A stretch of 64,000 nucleotides of DNA from Cystobasidium ongulense (lineage: Eukaryota > Basidiomycota > Cystobasidiomycetes > Cystobasidiales > Cystobasidiaceae). The DNA is taken from positions 496,001 through 560,000 of the forward strand of contig BQUP01000007.1 in assembly GCA_022835595.1 (NCBI GenBank), read 5' to 3'. The notes below the pieces were generated by a model, which saw only the letters and a program-made list of their open reading frames with translations, was not told the origin of the DNA and did no database searches. The first letter of the stretch is position 1; each line of letters starts with the position of its first letter. Shown here one piece after another: positions 1 through 12,200 of this stretch. The position numbers and the translations under genes are program-made.

Positions 1-423
1 TTGGAGAAGGCTGCAAAGCCCGCTGCTTCATCCGATGATGAAGAGCTCGATACTTCAGACTTCAGTATTCCAGCCTTCCTTGCTGATCCAGTCAACTACG
101 GACGCAACAAGGTAGTCACCTTTATCAAGGTCGCCAGCCGTGACCCACTTGGCGCATTCAAGACTATGCCTCAAGCTGGAGCTATCGCTGGTGGATTAGC
201 AGCTACCCTCATTGGAATGATTGGTATCCTACTTGGTCTTCTCGCACCTAAGCCCGCTACTGTACAGGCAAAGACAAAGAAGGTCAAGGAAGTTACCATT
301 AAAGCTGCTCAAGACTTGAAGGAACAAGCTTCGGCCACTGCCTCAAATGTCGGTCAAACAGCAGAAGGAGCTGAAATCAAGAAGAGGAACACTGGAAAAG
401 GTAAAGAGCCAGCCCCTAATTAG
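1..423 (+). CDS. CNE1: C-terminal part of a probable calnexin (ER membrane lectin chaperone)
   Basis: The reading frame is open from the first base, so the 5' part lies outside the window; the stop is TAG at 421-423. The visible 140 residues hold an acidic stretch (SSDDEELDTSDFS), a segment with DPLGAF, one hydrophobic span (about residues 59-82, GAIAGGLAATLIGMIGILLG) and a lysine/alanine-rich tail with KKR near the end. This order of acidic linker, a helix ending in 'DP..AF', one membrane span and a K/A-rich cytosolic tail is what the C-terminus of fungal calnexins looks like. Calnexin binds monoglucosylated glycoproteins in the ER lumen; that lectin domain is not in the window, so the identification rests on the tail only. 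It could be another single-span ER or mitochondrial membrane protein. Its 3' end faces the chitin synthase gene (convergent). Confidence 0.55.
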   Translation: MEKAAKPAASSDDEELDTSDFSIPAFLADPVNYGRNKVVTFIKVASRDPLGAFKTMPQAGAIAGGLAATLIGMIGILLGLLAPKPATVQAKTKKVKEVTIKAAQDLKEQASATASNVGQTAEGAEIKKRNTGKGKEPAPN

Positions 424-1169
424 TTAGAGGAGTAAAAAAGGGGAAGCTCGAAACGGAAAGAGAAAGAAATTTGTGGAAGAAGCGGTAATCGGCCTGATAC
501 CCCGAGCAGCTTGAAGCAGATGGCTTAGGTTGCCAGGTTTTCGGCCGGCTTTTAGGCTTTCGCTGTAATGTTCCCCGCATATCACAAGTATAGAAAGGAA
601 GTTATCGTGCGAAGGTGTGGACAGATAGGTGACTTCGAAATGAAAAGCAATGCCAAGAAGAGAAGGTTCAGCAAATCGCATCGCGCACTGTTCACTTCCC
701 TGCTCGCCGATGTAGACAAGGGTATCGAAATGCGTGTCAATATGCGGTCGAGACTTGCTAAAATGGTTTTACTGATGAATTGTCCATTGATCGACATCTT
801 GCACAAGACTGTCACGACACATCTCATACGCTACTCCACGCTATGCAAATTTATGCACATCTTTTAGACTATAATATGAGGTACAAACAAGGCGTCGAAT
901 GTCTGAAGGAAAAAAGGTCTATAATCAATCATTAAAATGCTAAATAAGTCGTGAAGTCAATTACGTGGAAAAGGCTGGGTAAGACACATGGTGTGAGTTC
1001 GTATGCCCTTTGACTGCCTTAGCATCAATGGGGCGGAAAAAGTGCGGAAAATTTCAGACTTTATGCGAGGTCGTTGTAGTGTTCTTGTGTCTCATTGCTC
1101 ATAGTATCAAGGCTTATCGTATATGTTTTGACGGCGCAAAGACGTAGCATGCTGTGTAGAACGATGTTG
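424..1169. other. Intergenic, convergent 3' regions
   Basis: This lies between the calnexin-like stop and the chitin synthase stop. Short open frames on both strands have no splice partners or recognisable motifs. I expect only the two 3' untranslated regions here. Confidence 0.6.
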
Positions 1170-4100
1170 TCAAATTCGGGGAGCGGCTCCAGGCGGAAGA
1201 GCGAAGTCTTGTCCAGGTGAAGGAATGGCCGGAGGTGAATCATCGGGATGATGTCCAGTAGGCGCATCACCAAGCGATTGTCTACCTTTTGTGACCGTTG
1301 AGCTTCGCCTGTTGCGCTTGACTATGCGAACAGCTCCATCGGGCGCGGACACTATCGGGAGTGAGTAAGTTAGTATGGTTTTGAATGCTTACGCGCGCGC
1401 AAGCTGGAGAAGGCAGACTCACCTGGACCAGGATCGTATAGGGAGACACCTCGACTGACACGCGACGGAGCTACAGAGGAAGATCTGGTTGTCGACGAAG
1501 CTAAGTCTGAGACATGATAGACCTGTGGACTGGAGTCTAGTTCAGGCGAGATTTTTGGCACATCGTAAGGGTCGATCGATCTTCGGCTCAAGATTGCTTC
1601 ACGTTCAGCTGAATCGCTGTCGTAAGGTTCCTGCGCAGGATAGCGAGGACTGGGCGAAAAGAATCCAAGTCAGATAGGGCACGCTTGCAACCGGCCTGGT
1701 CAAGGACACTCACTATTCTTCTTCAGTTCGTTGGTTAGGCGATGGATTGGGGTGGAAATTCTCCGAGCTTGAGCTCTGGTATGGGGATGCTTCATAGTTG
1801 TGCAACACATTAGAATCGGCAGAATCGTAGATCTCCGTTTGCGAAGGGATGTGCTGATATGCCTGCGGCTGGTGCGTGACTGCCAGAGGAGCCGGAAGCT
1901 CGAGCACTTGAACGTTATCAACTTGGCGGCGACCACCACCAGCTGCCGGACTGCTAGAGCCATATCCCGAAGGCGTCGCTGCACCCCGGAAAAATGGATC
2001 CTGTGGATGTCCACCCTGGCTGACAAACGTGTCTGTAGTTGAAATGACAGAGTTGCGAGTAGTGGACGAGCGATGAGGCGAACCGGAGCGTTGTAAGACC
2101 TCGAAGGTCGAATCTCGCGATCGCGTTCCGTTCTTCCAGCGCCTTTCACGCTCCCACTCACTCCAGCGTTTCATAACGATTGACTGGCTATCAAACTCGC
2201 CCTCCTTATCATCATGACCACTGGTTTTGCTTTCGCCGTGAATCTTTCGGGTAGATCCCCAACTGAAATCATCCATGTGGAAATAGGCATATGTAGGGAG
2301 AACAGCATTCCAAATAGGCAGAGAAAGAAGGTAGATTGCCATCCAGCCAACGTAAGCGATCTTTCTGCTTGTAACGATGATGAGCAGACCGGGTAGACCA
2401 AGAATGCAAGCCAGAAGGATGAGAGGCTGTTCGCATTATCGGTGTTAGCTCTCAGTCAGAAATGCGTAAGAAGAAGGCTGCTTACAATGATAGGCTTTTC
2501 CCGGTTGGGAATGCATGTGAGAACCAAGATGTAGATAGTAAAAGCGATAGCTGCTGGCAATACCAGCGTTCCAACCAATTCCATGAACACCACGAACTGC
2601 ATAGAGAAACAGAAGGTACCGCAAAGATCTCTGACGAGCAGAAGTTCGAATAGGTTGTGAATGGTAGAATTGATCCATCTTCTTCGCTGTGATAACAAGA
2701 CCCGGAAAGTATCTGGTACGACAGTCTTACAGTAGGCTTGAGGGCAGAACATCATCTTTCTCTTCGGGAACGTCTTGAGCATGAGAGTTGTAAGGTATCG
2801 ATCTTCACCGAGGAGTAGCAAGTTCTTCTTGTGTAGGTTGTCCACCACGTTCTCCGAGTAGTGCTCGACAATATCGGGATTCGCCAAGATGGGAACGTAG
2901 TAGCCTTCGCCTCCCTTAGGAGCTTTGATACGATACATACTGAAACAGCCGGGCAAGCAAGTAACACCGCCCCACATAGACTCGAAGGCCTTTGTCTGAT
3001 GGTGCGAAATATAGTACTCGAAGACTGAGTGAGCGAATAATGTGAGCCATAGCACTAGCAAACTACCTTGGGCATCGCTGCCTACCTTGAATCATAGTGA
3101 CCCATGTCTCACTCTTGTTCGCAATCTTCGTTTCGCCGCATAGTCCCATGATATCGACATCTTGTACCATGCACGCTACCATGCGAGTAACAGCATCCGG
3201 GAAGACTGTAACCAAATCGAGTAGGTCAGCCACGCAGACGAGACACTGCTGGGCACGACACGACTTACCCTTTGTGTCGGCATCCACCATGAGTACATGC
3301 TCATAGTTGTCTGCAGATACACCAGTAACTCTCCAAATAGCATTAAAGAACTCATACTCGAAGTTTGTCATACGCTCATCGAACATTACTTTTTGCAAGA
3401 AAGCCATGAGCAGGACTTGGGAATCGCGTTTACCACGATTACCAGGTTTGCCATCGTGGGCCTCCAGTGGACTTCCGCATTTTGCTATCAATATCATGGG
3501 GACTCGTTGTTGTTTACTCATTTCCACTGTTTCGTTATCGTAGTCGTAGTATCCGGCGAAAACCTTGGCCATGTTGTGGCGTTTTCTTCCATCGGCGACT
3601 GCGACATAGGACATTGCTTCGACCTCTTCAGCTGGCGTGATCAAGCCTTTCATCATGCTAAGGACAATGTCAGGAGTCGTTGCATCGTTTCCTGAACCTC
3701 GAACGAGCCCATCGGCGATGACAAGGATGAACTTGTGACTATTGGGATAGTCACTCGTAGCGAGGGAGTCGAGCGTGGTTCTCAGGCCTTCAACAGACTC
3801 GGAATAGGCTGTGACCAAGAGCATAGTGTGTGCCAGGGGGAAGCCATAAGGTTGCCAGTCTGGTGGAGGCTGCATGTTAATATTTGGATCCAGAGGGAAA
3901 GGGCAAGGGCGGCCTGCTCCATCGAGCATATCGAAAGAGGACGCTCTGGAGTGACGGTCACCGTTAATCTAAGAGCGGCATCAAAGACGGAATTAGCGCG
4001 AAACAAATGACTGCATTCTCGATAGCACTCACATTCATGCTTGACAAAGGCAAAGACGCATTGCTGCGAGAAGATCGTAGCGGACTATCAGGGGGAGATC

Positions 4101-6494
4101 CCTTCAGTCCAGCCCCGAGCAGATTCTTTGATCCAAAAGTGCTTTGACGTTTACCAGTATCAAAGGTAGAATACGGTCTTGAAACAGGGGCGGTAAATCT
4201 ACTAGTAGTAGGTAGGTAACTCTTCCGTGCGTTTTTGACATTGGGTCGATAAGAAGAGGGGGCAGGTCTGTAAATATCCTTTGTCCAGTTTTCGACTTCT
4301 TGAATCTTCTTGGCTCGTTCTTCCTTAGTTTCGGATTTGAATGCACCCAGTCTCCTTCCAAAGAACCAAGAGTAGATAACCGCCATTGCGAATTTGATAC
4401 CTACTACGGCGAGAATGAAGACCAAAGAAACGTAAAGAACGATATCCGCTACCACGCAACCGATTGTCTTGCTGTCCACAAATCCAACTCGAATGATATC
4501 GTCCATGCATTCTGCTAATGTACGATTGCCAGCGATTAGAAGTTGCATCGTTGAATCTCGTCCCTCGTAGGATGTGTTGCCTCGAGCGAGATCATCGAAG
4601 ATAGGTGGGTAATCAACGAATTCCCTGTCTAGCCAGCGAAGTAAGCTGAAATCGAGAACGGAGCTAGATGGAAAACCCGACGAATCAGTATAGAAACTAC
4701 GAACTTTTTTGAACCATGTCTGCAGACTCACCTCTTATAAACACCCAGATTGCGGGTAGAGTTTGTGATGTTCTGCCAGGTATAGTAGACAGGACCTTCC
4801 CACTGCATTCCGATAACTTGTCTGTCTCGAGCTGCAGCGAACTGACTTCTTGCAGTCGTCTGGGTATGACATAATCTACCACCGGCGTAATCCGTCATAT
4901 TGGGTTCCAAGCTCGAGAATTGATCGTTGAAGTTGCAAGGGAAGTACCAACCAAGGTTTCCATCCGCATCTTGAGGAATAGGAGAACCAGCAGCTCTCGT
5001 TACGAGGCCTTTACAATTTGAGTTGACGTTTTGAAACAAGAATGAACCATCTTTACCGCCAGCGTTCCAATCTGAATATAATGGATTTGAATTCGTTTCC
5101 ACTCCACTTGCAGCTGGATGTTCAAATTGATCCATTGAATAATCGTAGCCGTGGAAAATCATGGATCCAGATTGTATACTGCCAGCGTGAAACCGGAGTG
5201 CTTGGTTACCACACACTGCATCTGTGAATCCGAAAGTAAGGAAACCGACAGCCGCCATAATCGAAGCGATGACGGAAAGTAGACCGAGTTTCTCCCGGAA
5301 AGCTCGCCGCCGATCTAACGTTCTGTAGCCTGCAAAGGAAGAAAGTACGTCGACGCTAATAAGCCTACTGCAATGAGATGTGTTAAGCCTGCGGCAGATG
5401 ACTGAAGACTTACCACATGACTTGAGCACCGCGCCGGGCAAGAAACATGTAACAATATAGCAGTAAATCATCCAAGGCGTCAAGGCAGCTTTCTCCTCAT
5501 CCTGTTTCTTTGCATCTTTGCCATTTTTCCCTTTGAGCATTTCCTCATTCGAGATACCAGCATACTGTTCTTTTGAGTTATTGTTGTTACCCTTTTTGTT
5601 TCTCCTTAATGTGGCGCCCCGCTTCAAGAAGTTCAATCCGGATTCGTGTGCCATTCCTTCTTCTCTGGCAAGTATAGACTTTCCTCTTCTCAAATTTGGT
5701 CTACCATCTAATCCCGGTGCGAGGCCGTACGAAGCTATTCCACCTTGTCCTCCGCCGTAGGGTAGATCTGCATGAGCTGGAGTTGGCCCGTATCCAGTTC
5801 CACTCACTCCTACTCTACCGCCGTTTTCAGCTTGAAATGCAGCGGAGTGCTGAGCATAGTGGAAATTGCGCGTGTCTGGGTTTAATCTCTCTCTTTCTGG
5901 TCGAACAAGGGATCGTTTTCGCTTGAAATCTACGCCAGAGAAGCCTCCTCCTGCATTGCCATCTTCAGCTGCTCTGCTTGATCCTCGCCTATTGCCCATG
6001 CCTGGATGTAAAGCATCGTTATCACCCCCTCCACCGAATGAAAGTGAAGGGAGTCCAAGAGTATTTGGTCTTCCGGCTCGTGACGATGGCGGAGGCGCGA
6101 AGGTGACTGAGGGATGATATACGTTGCCCTGTGTGTCGCGGAAGAGATGTGCTGTAGAATCGGCAGGATTCTTGCTATTTTCGTCGTCGTCTGGTGCTGG
6201 TACAGCCCATGTGCTGGAGCTGCGCGTCCCACCAAGCTCCTTGTCGAGCCCATCGATGCCGGGTGAGTACTTTGTCGAGCCTGAATTGGCGGACATGGAC
6301 TGGCTCAGCGGGGGCAGACTGGCTGATGTGTGCTGCTGTTGACTGAGCAGCGACGAGGGTGGTACAAAGGCCTGCTGAGTGCCCTCGTGCTGTTGCTGCC
6401 GTTCTTCACGCTGCGGCCGCTCTTGATTGTACTGCCTTCGACGGCCAGCATCTTCGTCCGCATATCTGCGGCTAGGCAGCCTCGAGAAGTCCAT
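1170..6494 (-). CDS. CHS3: Class IV chitin synthase (CHS3 family)
   Basis: Polymerises UDP-GlcNAc into chitin at the plasma membrane (family 2 glycosyltransferase). I can place nine exons on the minus strand: 6494-5414, 5329-4732, 4645-4033, 3968-3269, 3205-3086, 3024-2486, 2426-1714, 1649-1423 and 1351-1170. All junctions are GT-AG and phases agree, giving 1,590 residues. Order: a disordered N-terminal region of about 340 residues; a first pair of membrane spans ([20 protein letters not shown]); an extracellular cytochrome-b5-like region; another span; then the catalytic domain with [22 protein letters not shown] and QRRRW, all intact; then a cluster of C-terminal spans. The last two exons encode a serine/proline-rich cytosolic tail with [10 protein letters not shown], a segment typical of class IV enzymes. 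A naive reading would stop at 1713, where the TAG is split by a GTGAGT donor. Delivery to the membrane usually needs Chs5/Chs6-type cargo factors; none are nearby. Confidence 0.96.
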
Positions 6495-7187
6495 GGCGAA
6501 GCGGAGGCGGGCTGACTTGTCTAACCTATCCTAGTTGACCTCCCTCTGGCTCCTTCACACTGCGTCTCTGGCCGCCCTCGCGGGCTGTCTGTACGCTTGT
6601 CTGGCGGAGAGCGATGAAACGCGCGCGGAGCTGACTGTCGCAGGAATGAAGAAACGAACGAATCCAGAAGGTGAGCTGCACTGCTCGTCAGCCATGCACG
6701 TTGTGCAAGGTGCAGGCTCGTTGACCGAGATGCGAATTCGGAAATGGGTGGGTTGGATGACAGTGCAGAGTATTTGGAATATTGAATGAATCGACGAGTG
6801 AGGAATGCTGTGGTGGCGAAGATCTGTATACATTGTTGAAACGACAACATGGCCTTCCACATGCCTTAGCAAATGAACCATTACTACTGAGAGTTATTCA
6901 TGACCTTGACTGCTTCTCGTACTTCCCTCGTTTCGTTCCAACTCGCTTCTCAACTTCTGCATACCGTATGACTCCTTAATGTGTCACTTCTTCCACTTTT
7001 ACCAACTTAGTCCAGATCACAAAGCCGCCCTGTGAGCTCAATGTAAAGCTCTCCAACTACCTAATGCAACTTCCTGCAACCATCTCTTCAAAGAGCGGTC
7101 AACTTTGCATCGAACTATATGCATATGTCATCCCATAGAGAAAAAGGTGTCCTCAATGGACCGCTGCGAAAAAAAGCTCTCACCGCC
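6495..7187. other. Intergenic: chitin synthase promoter region
   Basis: Upstream of the chitin synthase start and downstream of the unknown minus-strand gene. Short open frames on both strands overlap one another and show no family features. I see no RNA gene here. Confidence 0.5.
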
Positions 7188-8675
7188 CTATTCCTGAAAA
7201 ATTGATGAATCCTCTTTAATTGGTAAAGCTCGAGGAAGGCGTTTGATTTGCTTTCTGATCTCGGATAGATTAGGGTTGAAGAGACCTCGATCTACTTGCT
7301 TCAAGAAGTACTTTATCTCTCTCAGCTCATTCGCTGAATTTGATAAATGGCCATCAGTTGAAGTGTGGAACGAAACGTCCTGTGATGGAGTTTCGAGTAT
7401 TCCTTGAATCGAAGAATGCACACCAGTCTCGAGCATTTGCATTGTACCAGGTTGTTTGGGTATGAGAAAGGACGCTCCAACTTGTGTCATGTATATAAAC
7501 ATTTCCTTCTCATTTGCGCTCATTCCATCCAAATAATCAATCTTACTCTTCTTCCATCCATCAGCTCCATCAACAATATACGACTGAATAATATCAAATA
7601 AAGCTCTTTTAGATCCAACTGTGGTCATGGGTAGGCCCCTAGCTCCAAACGAGGATAGATCGTACAGGAAATCGTAAAGGCATTCAAACGTTTCGGTTGC
7701 CGAGCTGAATGCAGGGATATCAGAACGCAATATTAAGAAGCGATTGCCATACGCCAGAAGCAGAAGGGGAGCATGATGTCGTTCGTGCAGCTTGCGGCTT
7801 GTACATGCATGAGAATAGGTCTTCTCCATAGCTAAGGGAGGAAATAGGTGGTAAAGTGTGCTTGAATTCATAGAGCTTCTCGTCGGGATGTGTAGCTGTC
7901 TCGTTTGGTTTCGGTATCAGGGTAAGAAAGTCGGCTCGAGTTGTGAGTAGTATGATGAACAGCTCGGCTATAAATTCGATTCTATTCTTTTTGACTGAAT
8001 CAGAAGCTGAGAGCGACGGAGGTATAGTGTTGTCGTACGGCGCGGGCTTAAGATCCGGCTTGACGAGAAAGGCGGACCGATGAGGTTGGTCGTTCAAACT
8101 GGCTCCAAACAGTGGCTGTTCCAGCAGTAGATCAGAAAACGGAACGAGTACTGAAAAAAGAAGTGGTAAATACCTACTTTGAACGCGAACGGTTCATCGT
8201 ATAGCAGAGGTGCATTGAGCAAATGATAGCCTGACAAGTTACCCATGCCGGGTCGACCAGCACTCGAGGGTCTAGCCGGTCGAACATCTCTAGAACGTCG
8301 ATGCGAGGAAGTCAAAGGAAAGCCGGAGGCCAATGGAGGAAACAGAGCCATTCCTGAGGAGGCAGAATTGTTGTTGACGTCTTGCACTTGTTTGGGTTGG
8401 CTTTGATGTGTGGCGCCTGTCAATTCGGGCTCTGGACAGCCCTGGGTGATCCAGGCAGGAGGGAGGGAGGCTAACAAAATGAGAAGCTCAATAGTAGTGG
8501 ATGCTGCTCCAGTGAGAGTCTGGAATTCTGCTTGAGGCGGGCATTCGAGGTGGACCGTACATGTGGTATAAACGACTTCAAAACACGTGAGAGAAAACGA
8601 GTGACCAGAAAAGGAAGAAGCAAGAAGCGAGAAGCGACGGGGTTGAGCAGTCACGAGAAGCCTTGAATCGTGCAT
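7188..8675 (-). CDS. Unknown protein, at least three exons; boundaries partly unresolved
   Basis: I do not recognise the family. Three long frames on the minus strand read like one protein. The first exon (from ATG at 8675) carries a leucine-rich stretch (TTIELLILLASLPPAW) and a Ser/Arg-rich linker. A second exon runs from about 8141 (acceptor TTTTTTCAG) and reads LVPFSDLLLEQPLFG, then IEFIAELFIILLTT. A third, ending at stop 7188, reads HHAPLLLLAYGNRFLILRSD and ends in a charged region with KQIKRLPRA. For the first junction two donors fit the phase: GTAACT, giving an intron of about 92 nt, or GTATTT, giving only 23 nt. For the second junction a strong acceptor (CTCCCTTAG, about 7835) gives the right frame but I found no canonical donor in matching phase, so an unusual donor or a base error is possible. 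No signal peptide or membrane span is clear. Divergent from TOF1. Confidence 0.6.
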
Positions 8676-9226
8676 CTGCGTCTCTCAACACGCTACCAGC
8701 TGACTGACTGACTGAAAAACTGTGACTTGTCTTTGCGTCCTGTAGTGCAAAGCAGCGGTGATTGAATCGGAAAGCTGGAATGGGGTGACTCGCCGAATAT
8801 GTCCGACAAGCCGCTTGTCTGCGAGTGTTGTACCTTGCAGACAGTGGTGGAGCATGCTGCACGCCTTCCTGTGTACAGGCTGCATGGGCGTATTGCTTCT
8901 ACAGCATATGCGCGTCCAAGCTACCACAGCGGTCATGCGCACTGGAACGCATAGGGAGATCCGTGGACAAGCAGTCTGATTGCCATCACTGAACTACAAT
9001 CATGTATTGAGCATGGTACAGCATAACAGATTGTCGGGGTATGTCGTATGACTTCGAGTGCAGTAGAAGCTGCTTGTTGACAATTTACGCGTGGCTGCTT
9101 CTCTTTTTTTGATCGGCACGCGTTTCTTCTTTATTCGACTCCATCTTGCTACCTGATTATACCACATACTGCTATCGTTACTACCAGGCTATACGCTATC
9201 CAAGGCGCATTGAGCGCCCTCACAGC
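8676..9226. other. Divergent promoter region between unknown gene and TOF1
   Basis: The stretch separates two divergently transcribed genes. The TOF1-proximal end holds two ACGCGT boxes (listed separately) and a T-rich tract (CTCTTTTTTT, about 9101-9110). Nothing else is recognisable. Confidence 0.5.
9087..9123 (+). promoter_or_regulatory. Pair of ACGCGT (MCB-type) cell-cycle boxes upstream of TOF1
   Basis: ACGCGT occurs at 9087-9092 and again at 9118-9123, 31 bp apart and roughly 105-140 bp before the TOF1 start codon. ACGCGT is the MluI cell-cycle box bound by the MBF (Mbp1/Swi6 type) factor in ascomycete yeasts, which drives G1/S transcription of replication genes. A replication-fork protein is a fitting target. 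That the motif works the same way here is inference. Confidence 0.55.
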
Positions 9227-12200
9227 ATGGATTACGAGGATGAGGAGTCCCGCGAAGACGAGCTGCGGTCAGAGACGCTCTCGCGCTCAGACGAGAACGA
9301 TGGTCCACGAGAGCCGGCTGCTTCGAAGCGGGACAGACTACGCAAGGTCTTGCTGCCCGCTATACAATCACGAGTAGCGGCGTTGGGCGGCTGGGAGGAC
9401 GTTGCGATTCAAGCCGCACTTCCAGAAGACGAAGAAGCACCATCAAGCGACATCGAAGACGAGCAAGGGCCAGTACAGTTCATCAGAGTCTACAAGCTTG
9501 GTGACGAATGTCTAGGATGTCTGAAGGACTTGAAACGGTTCTGGAGAATGGACGACAACGACGACGAGCGGAATATAGCGCGCATGTTCTTCGAAAGTGG
9601 TGTATTGAAGAATGATCTCGTCCCCATACTGGCGGCATACGGACAGCAAGCCGAGTCCTCAAGCAGGCAAGAGAAGGCTGCACTGGCAAGCGGTGAGTCA
9701 CGCTCCTTGCGAGAGCTTCAGTGCTGCTCGACGCTTACACGTCGTCTCCAGCCGACCTCATTGCGGCCATGACTTGGCCCATCAACGCGATGGAAGAGCT
9801 ACGCGAAGCAGAACTGACAGGCGATAAGTCTACAATCGAAGCAATGCGCAAGATAGATTTCTCTACTCTCTTAGCACAACATCGTGCGTATAAAGAGGCA
9901 TTGGTCAGATCTGGCGCTATCGGCGCTCTCTTCAAGATGCTCGCTCCAAGATTACAAAAAGGCTTTAGGTGGGTGTCACGTGACTGTTTACCCAGACTGC
10001 TTTAGCTCTCATTCTCTTCACCCAATACTGATCTTGAGCATGTTTTCCTATCACCCTCTGTACCGCCTGTAGAGACCGCACAGATAGGGACGAAAATGTC
10101 ATCAGCCTGATACTGCATCTGTTCCGCAATCTCGCCGCTATAGAAGATCGCAAAGCGAAGAGTACTGCTTCAACAGAAGCCATCGAGCAATCTCATCTTC
10201 AGGTCAGTCCACAGTGCTCCGTCCTTCTCGTCTGCATACCTCGATAGGCTAACAATCTGTACTGACTCCGCTTAAACAGTCCGATTTGATCTGCAAGCTA
10301 GCTTCCGAGAACATCCTAGATATCTTGATAACCATTTCATCACTAGCAAGCAAAACAGAATATAAGAGATTTAATACAACGTGTCTTGAGATATTCTATC
10401 TTCTGTTCAGAGGAGTGGAAAGGCCCGATATGTTGGTCAAGAGAAATGCAGCTGTTACTAAGATTTTACGGGAGGAGAAATTGGGAGCATTACTTGAGGC
10501 TGAGAATAGCAGGAAGAAAATGGAGGGTAGGAGAGGGATAACTAGACATTCGAGGTTCGGTACCACAGTCATGATACAGAATGTAGGTCGACATCTTATC
10601 TATGAATGTGTTTAGGAGAGGGGAGCTAGCTGACCGTCGCTACCCTCTCGACCTCAACAGGGCAAAGATCGCATCGTTATGCACAAACAGGCAGCTGTTG
10701 CTTCTGCAATGACTAATCCAGGCAAAGTAATCGATCAAGATAAGCGGATACGAGCAAATAGAAACGTACCCACCACAAATGAGCTATCCAGACCCGTCGA
10801 CTTGCGGCCAGAGGCCTTGAAGGTGCTCCAGGCAGTAGCAATGTCGTTCTTAGAGAGTTCCTTCAATCGTAAGTACTGCACCGTGTTTGAACAATGCTGC
10901 CTCATTTACAAATTCTATTTCAATCAAACCCAGCTTTTTTCGAGTCTTTATTAGCGGATATCAGAATGCAAAGAGCAAACATCAAAGAAGTAGACAATAC
11001 AAGATTCTTATTTCTTTCAAGATTTTTCTTGGAATATTTCTTGAATCTTTATACCTATGAGAAGAGCCAAGGGATGGATCCAACAGCTGAAGATGCTCAT
11101 GATTTTGATCTTATTGCTCAAATGACGGAACCTGCTAGTATTGCTTTTGTTTGTTTGAGGATGAATTTGGCGCTTGAAGAGAAGGTGAGTAGAATCTGAG
11201 AATAAGCATATTGCAACGTTATCGATGCTGATGACAATTCTGTTCACCTAGCCGCCTTTATGGACGGAGTTACATGCAGGTGTTGATTGCTTTACACAGC
11301 TGGTAAGTCTAGCGAATTTCAAGATAAGCCCTGTTCATCAGTCTAATGCATGAGATTCCGTAACAGTTGCTCGTCATCGAGGGACTGCAAAACTCCGGCA
11401 ATGAAGATTACAAGGAAGTTTCCGAAATACTGCAGGATAAGCTATACTACGAAGGAACAACGTTAGAAATGGTGACGAAAGTAGCTAGTACATACAAGAA
11501 TCAACCCATTCGATATTTGGACACGATTATCAATCTTGTTTATGTTCTCTTGAGAATGCTGGAAAAATACTCGAAAAACAAAGAATACATGTATGTCAAG
11601 AAGAAAGCTCGCAAAAGAGCGAACAGAAACAACCCAGGTGAGATTCAGGTGTTTCGTAGTTTAGAGAAACCCTGACAACCAGACTAATGTCGGTATCTTC
11701 GCCCCCAGAATACGAAGGTATGGATGACGAAGAGGCAGAATACGAAGCGGGCAATAAATCACATAAAGATCATCTTTTCCAATTCAAGACTTTCGAAAGT
11801 GTGAGTAACGCGCATCAGTATTGTCTGCTAACAATAACGAGGAGAGCACTGAAGATTGCACCTTATCTGCTTCCTGCAGAGCTTCGCCAAAGAGGGCGTC
11901 ATGCACACTTTGCTGACATACCTTGGCCTATACAAAGAATTCTCGGATGAAGATCAGATGAAACGCGTTGTCAGTCTCTTGCACCGGATAGCTGTCAAAG
12001 CCGGTACGCCGCAACTGTTTTACAAGGTATGTTCGGGTACGGGAAAACCATGCACCATAACACTCGGTGTTATGTATACGAGCTAAATTTCATTCTTCAA
12101 AGGCTACAACGCTCGACCTATTCAAGCGGGTCTGGGATGATAGGCCATGCTTGCCGAAAAATTCTGCGTACAACGACCTGAACAAACTTATTGGATACAT

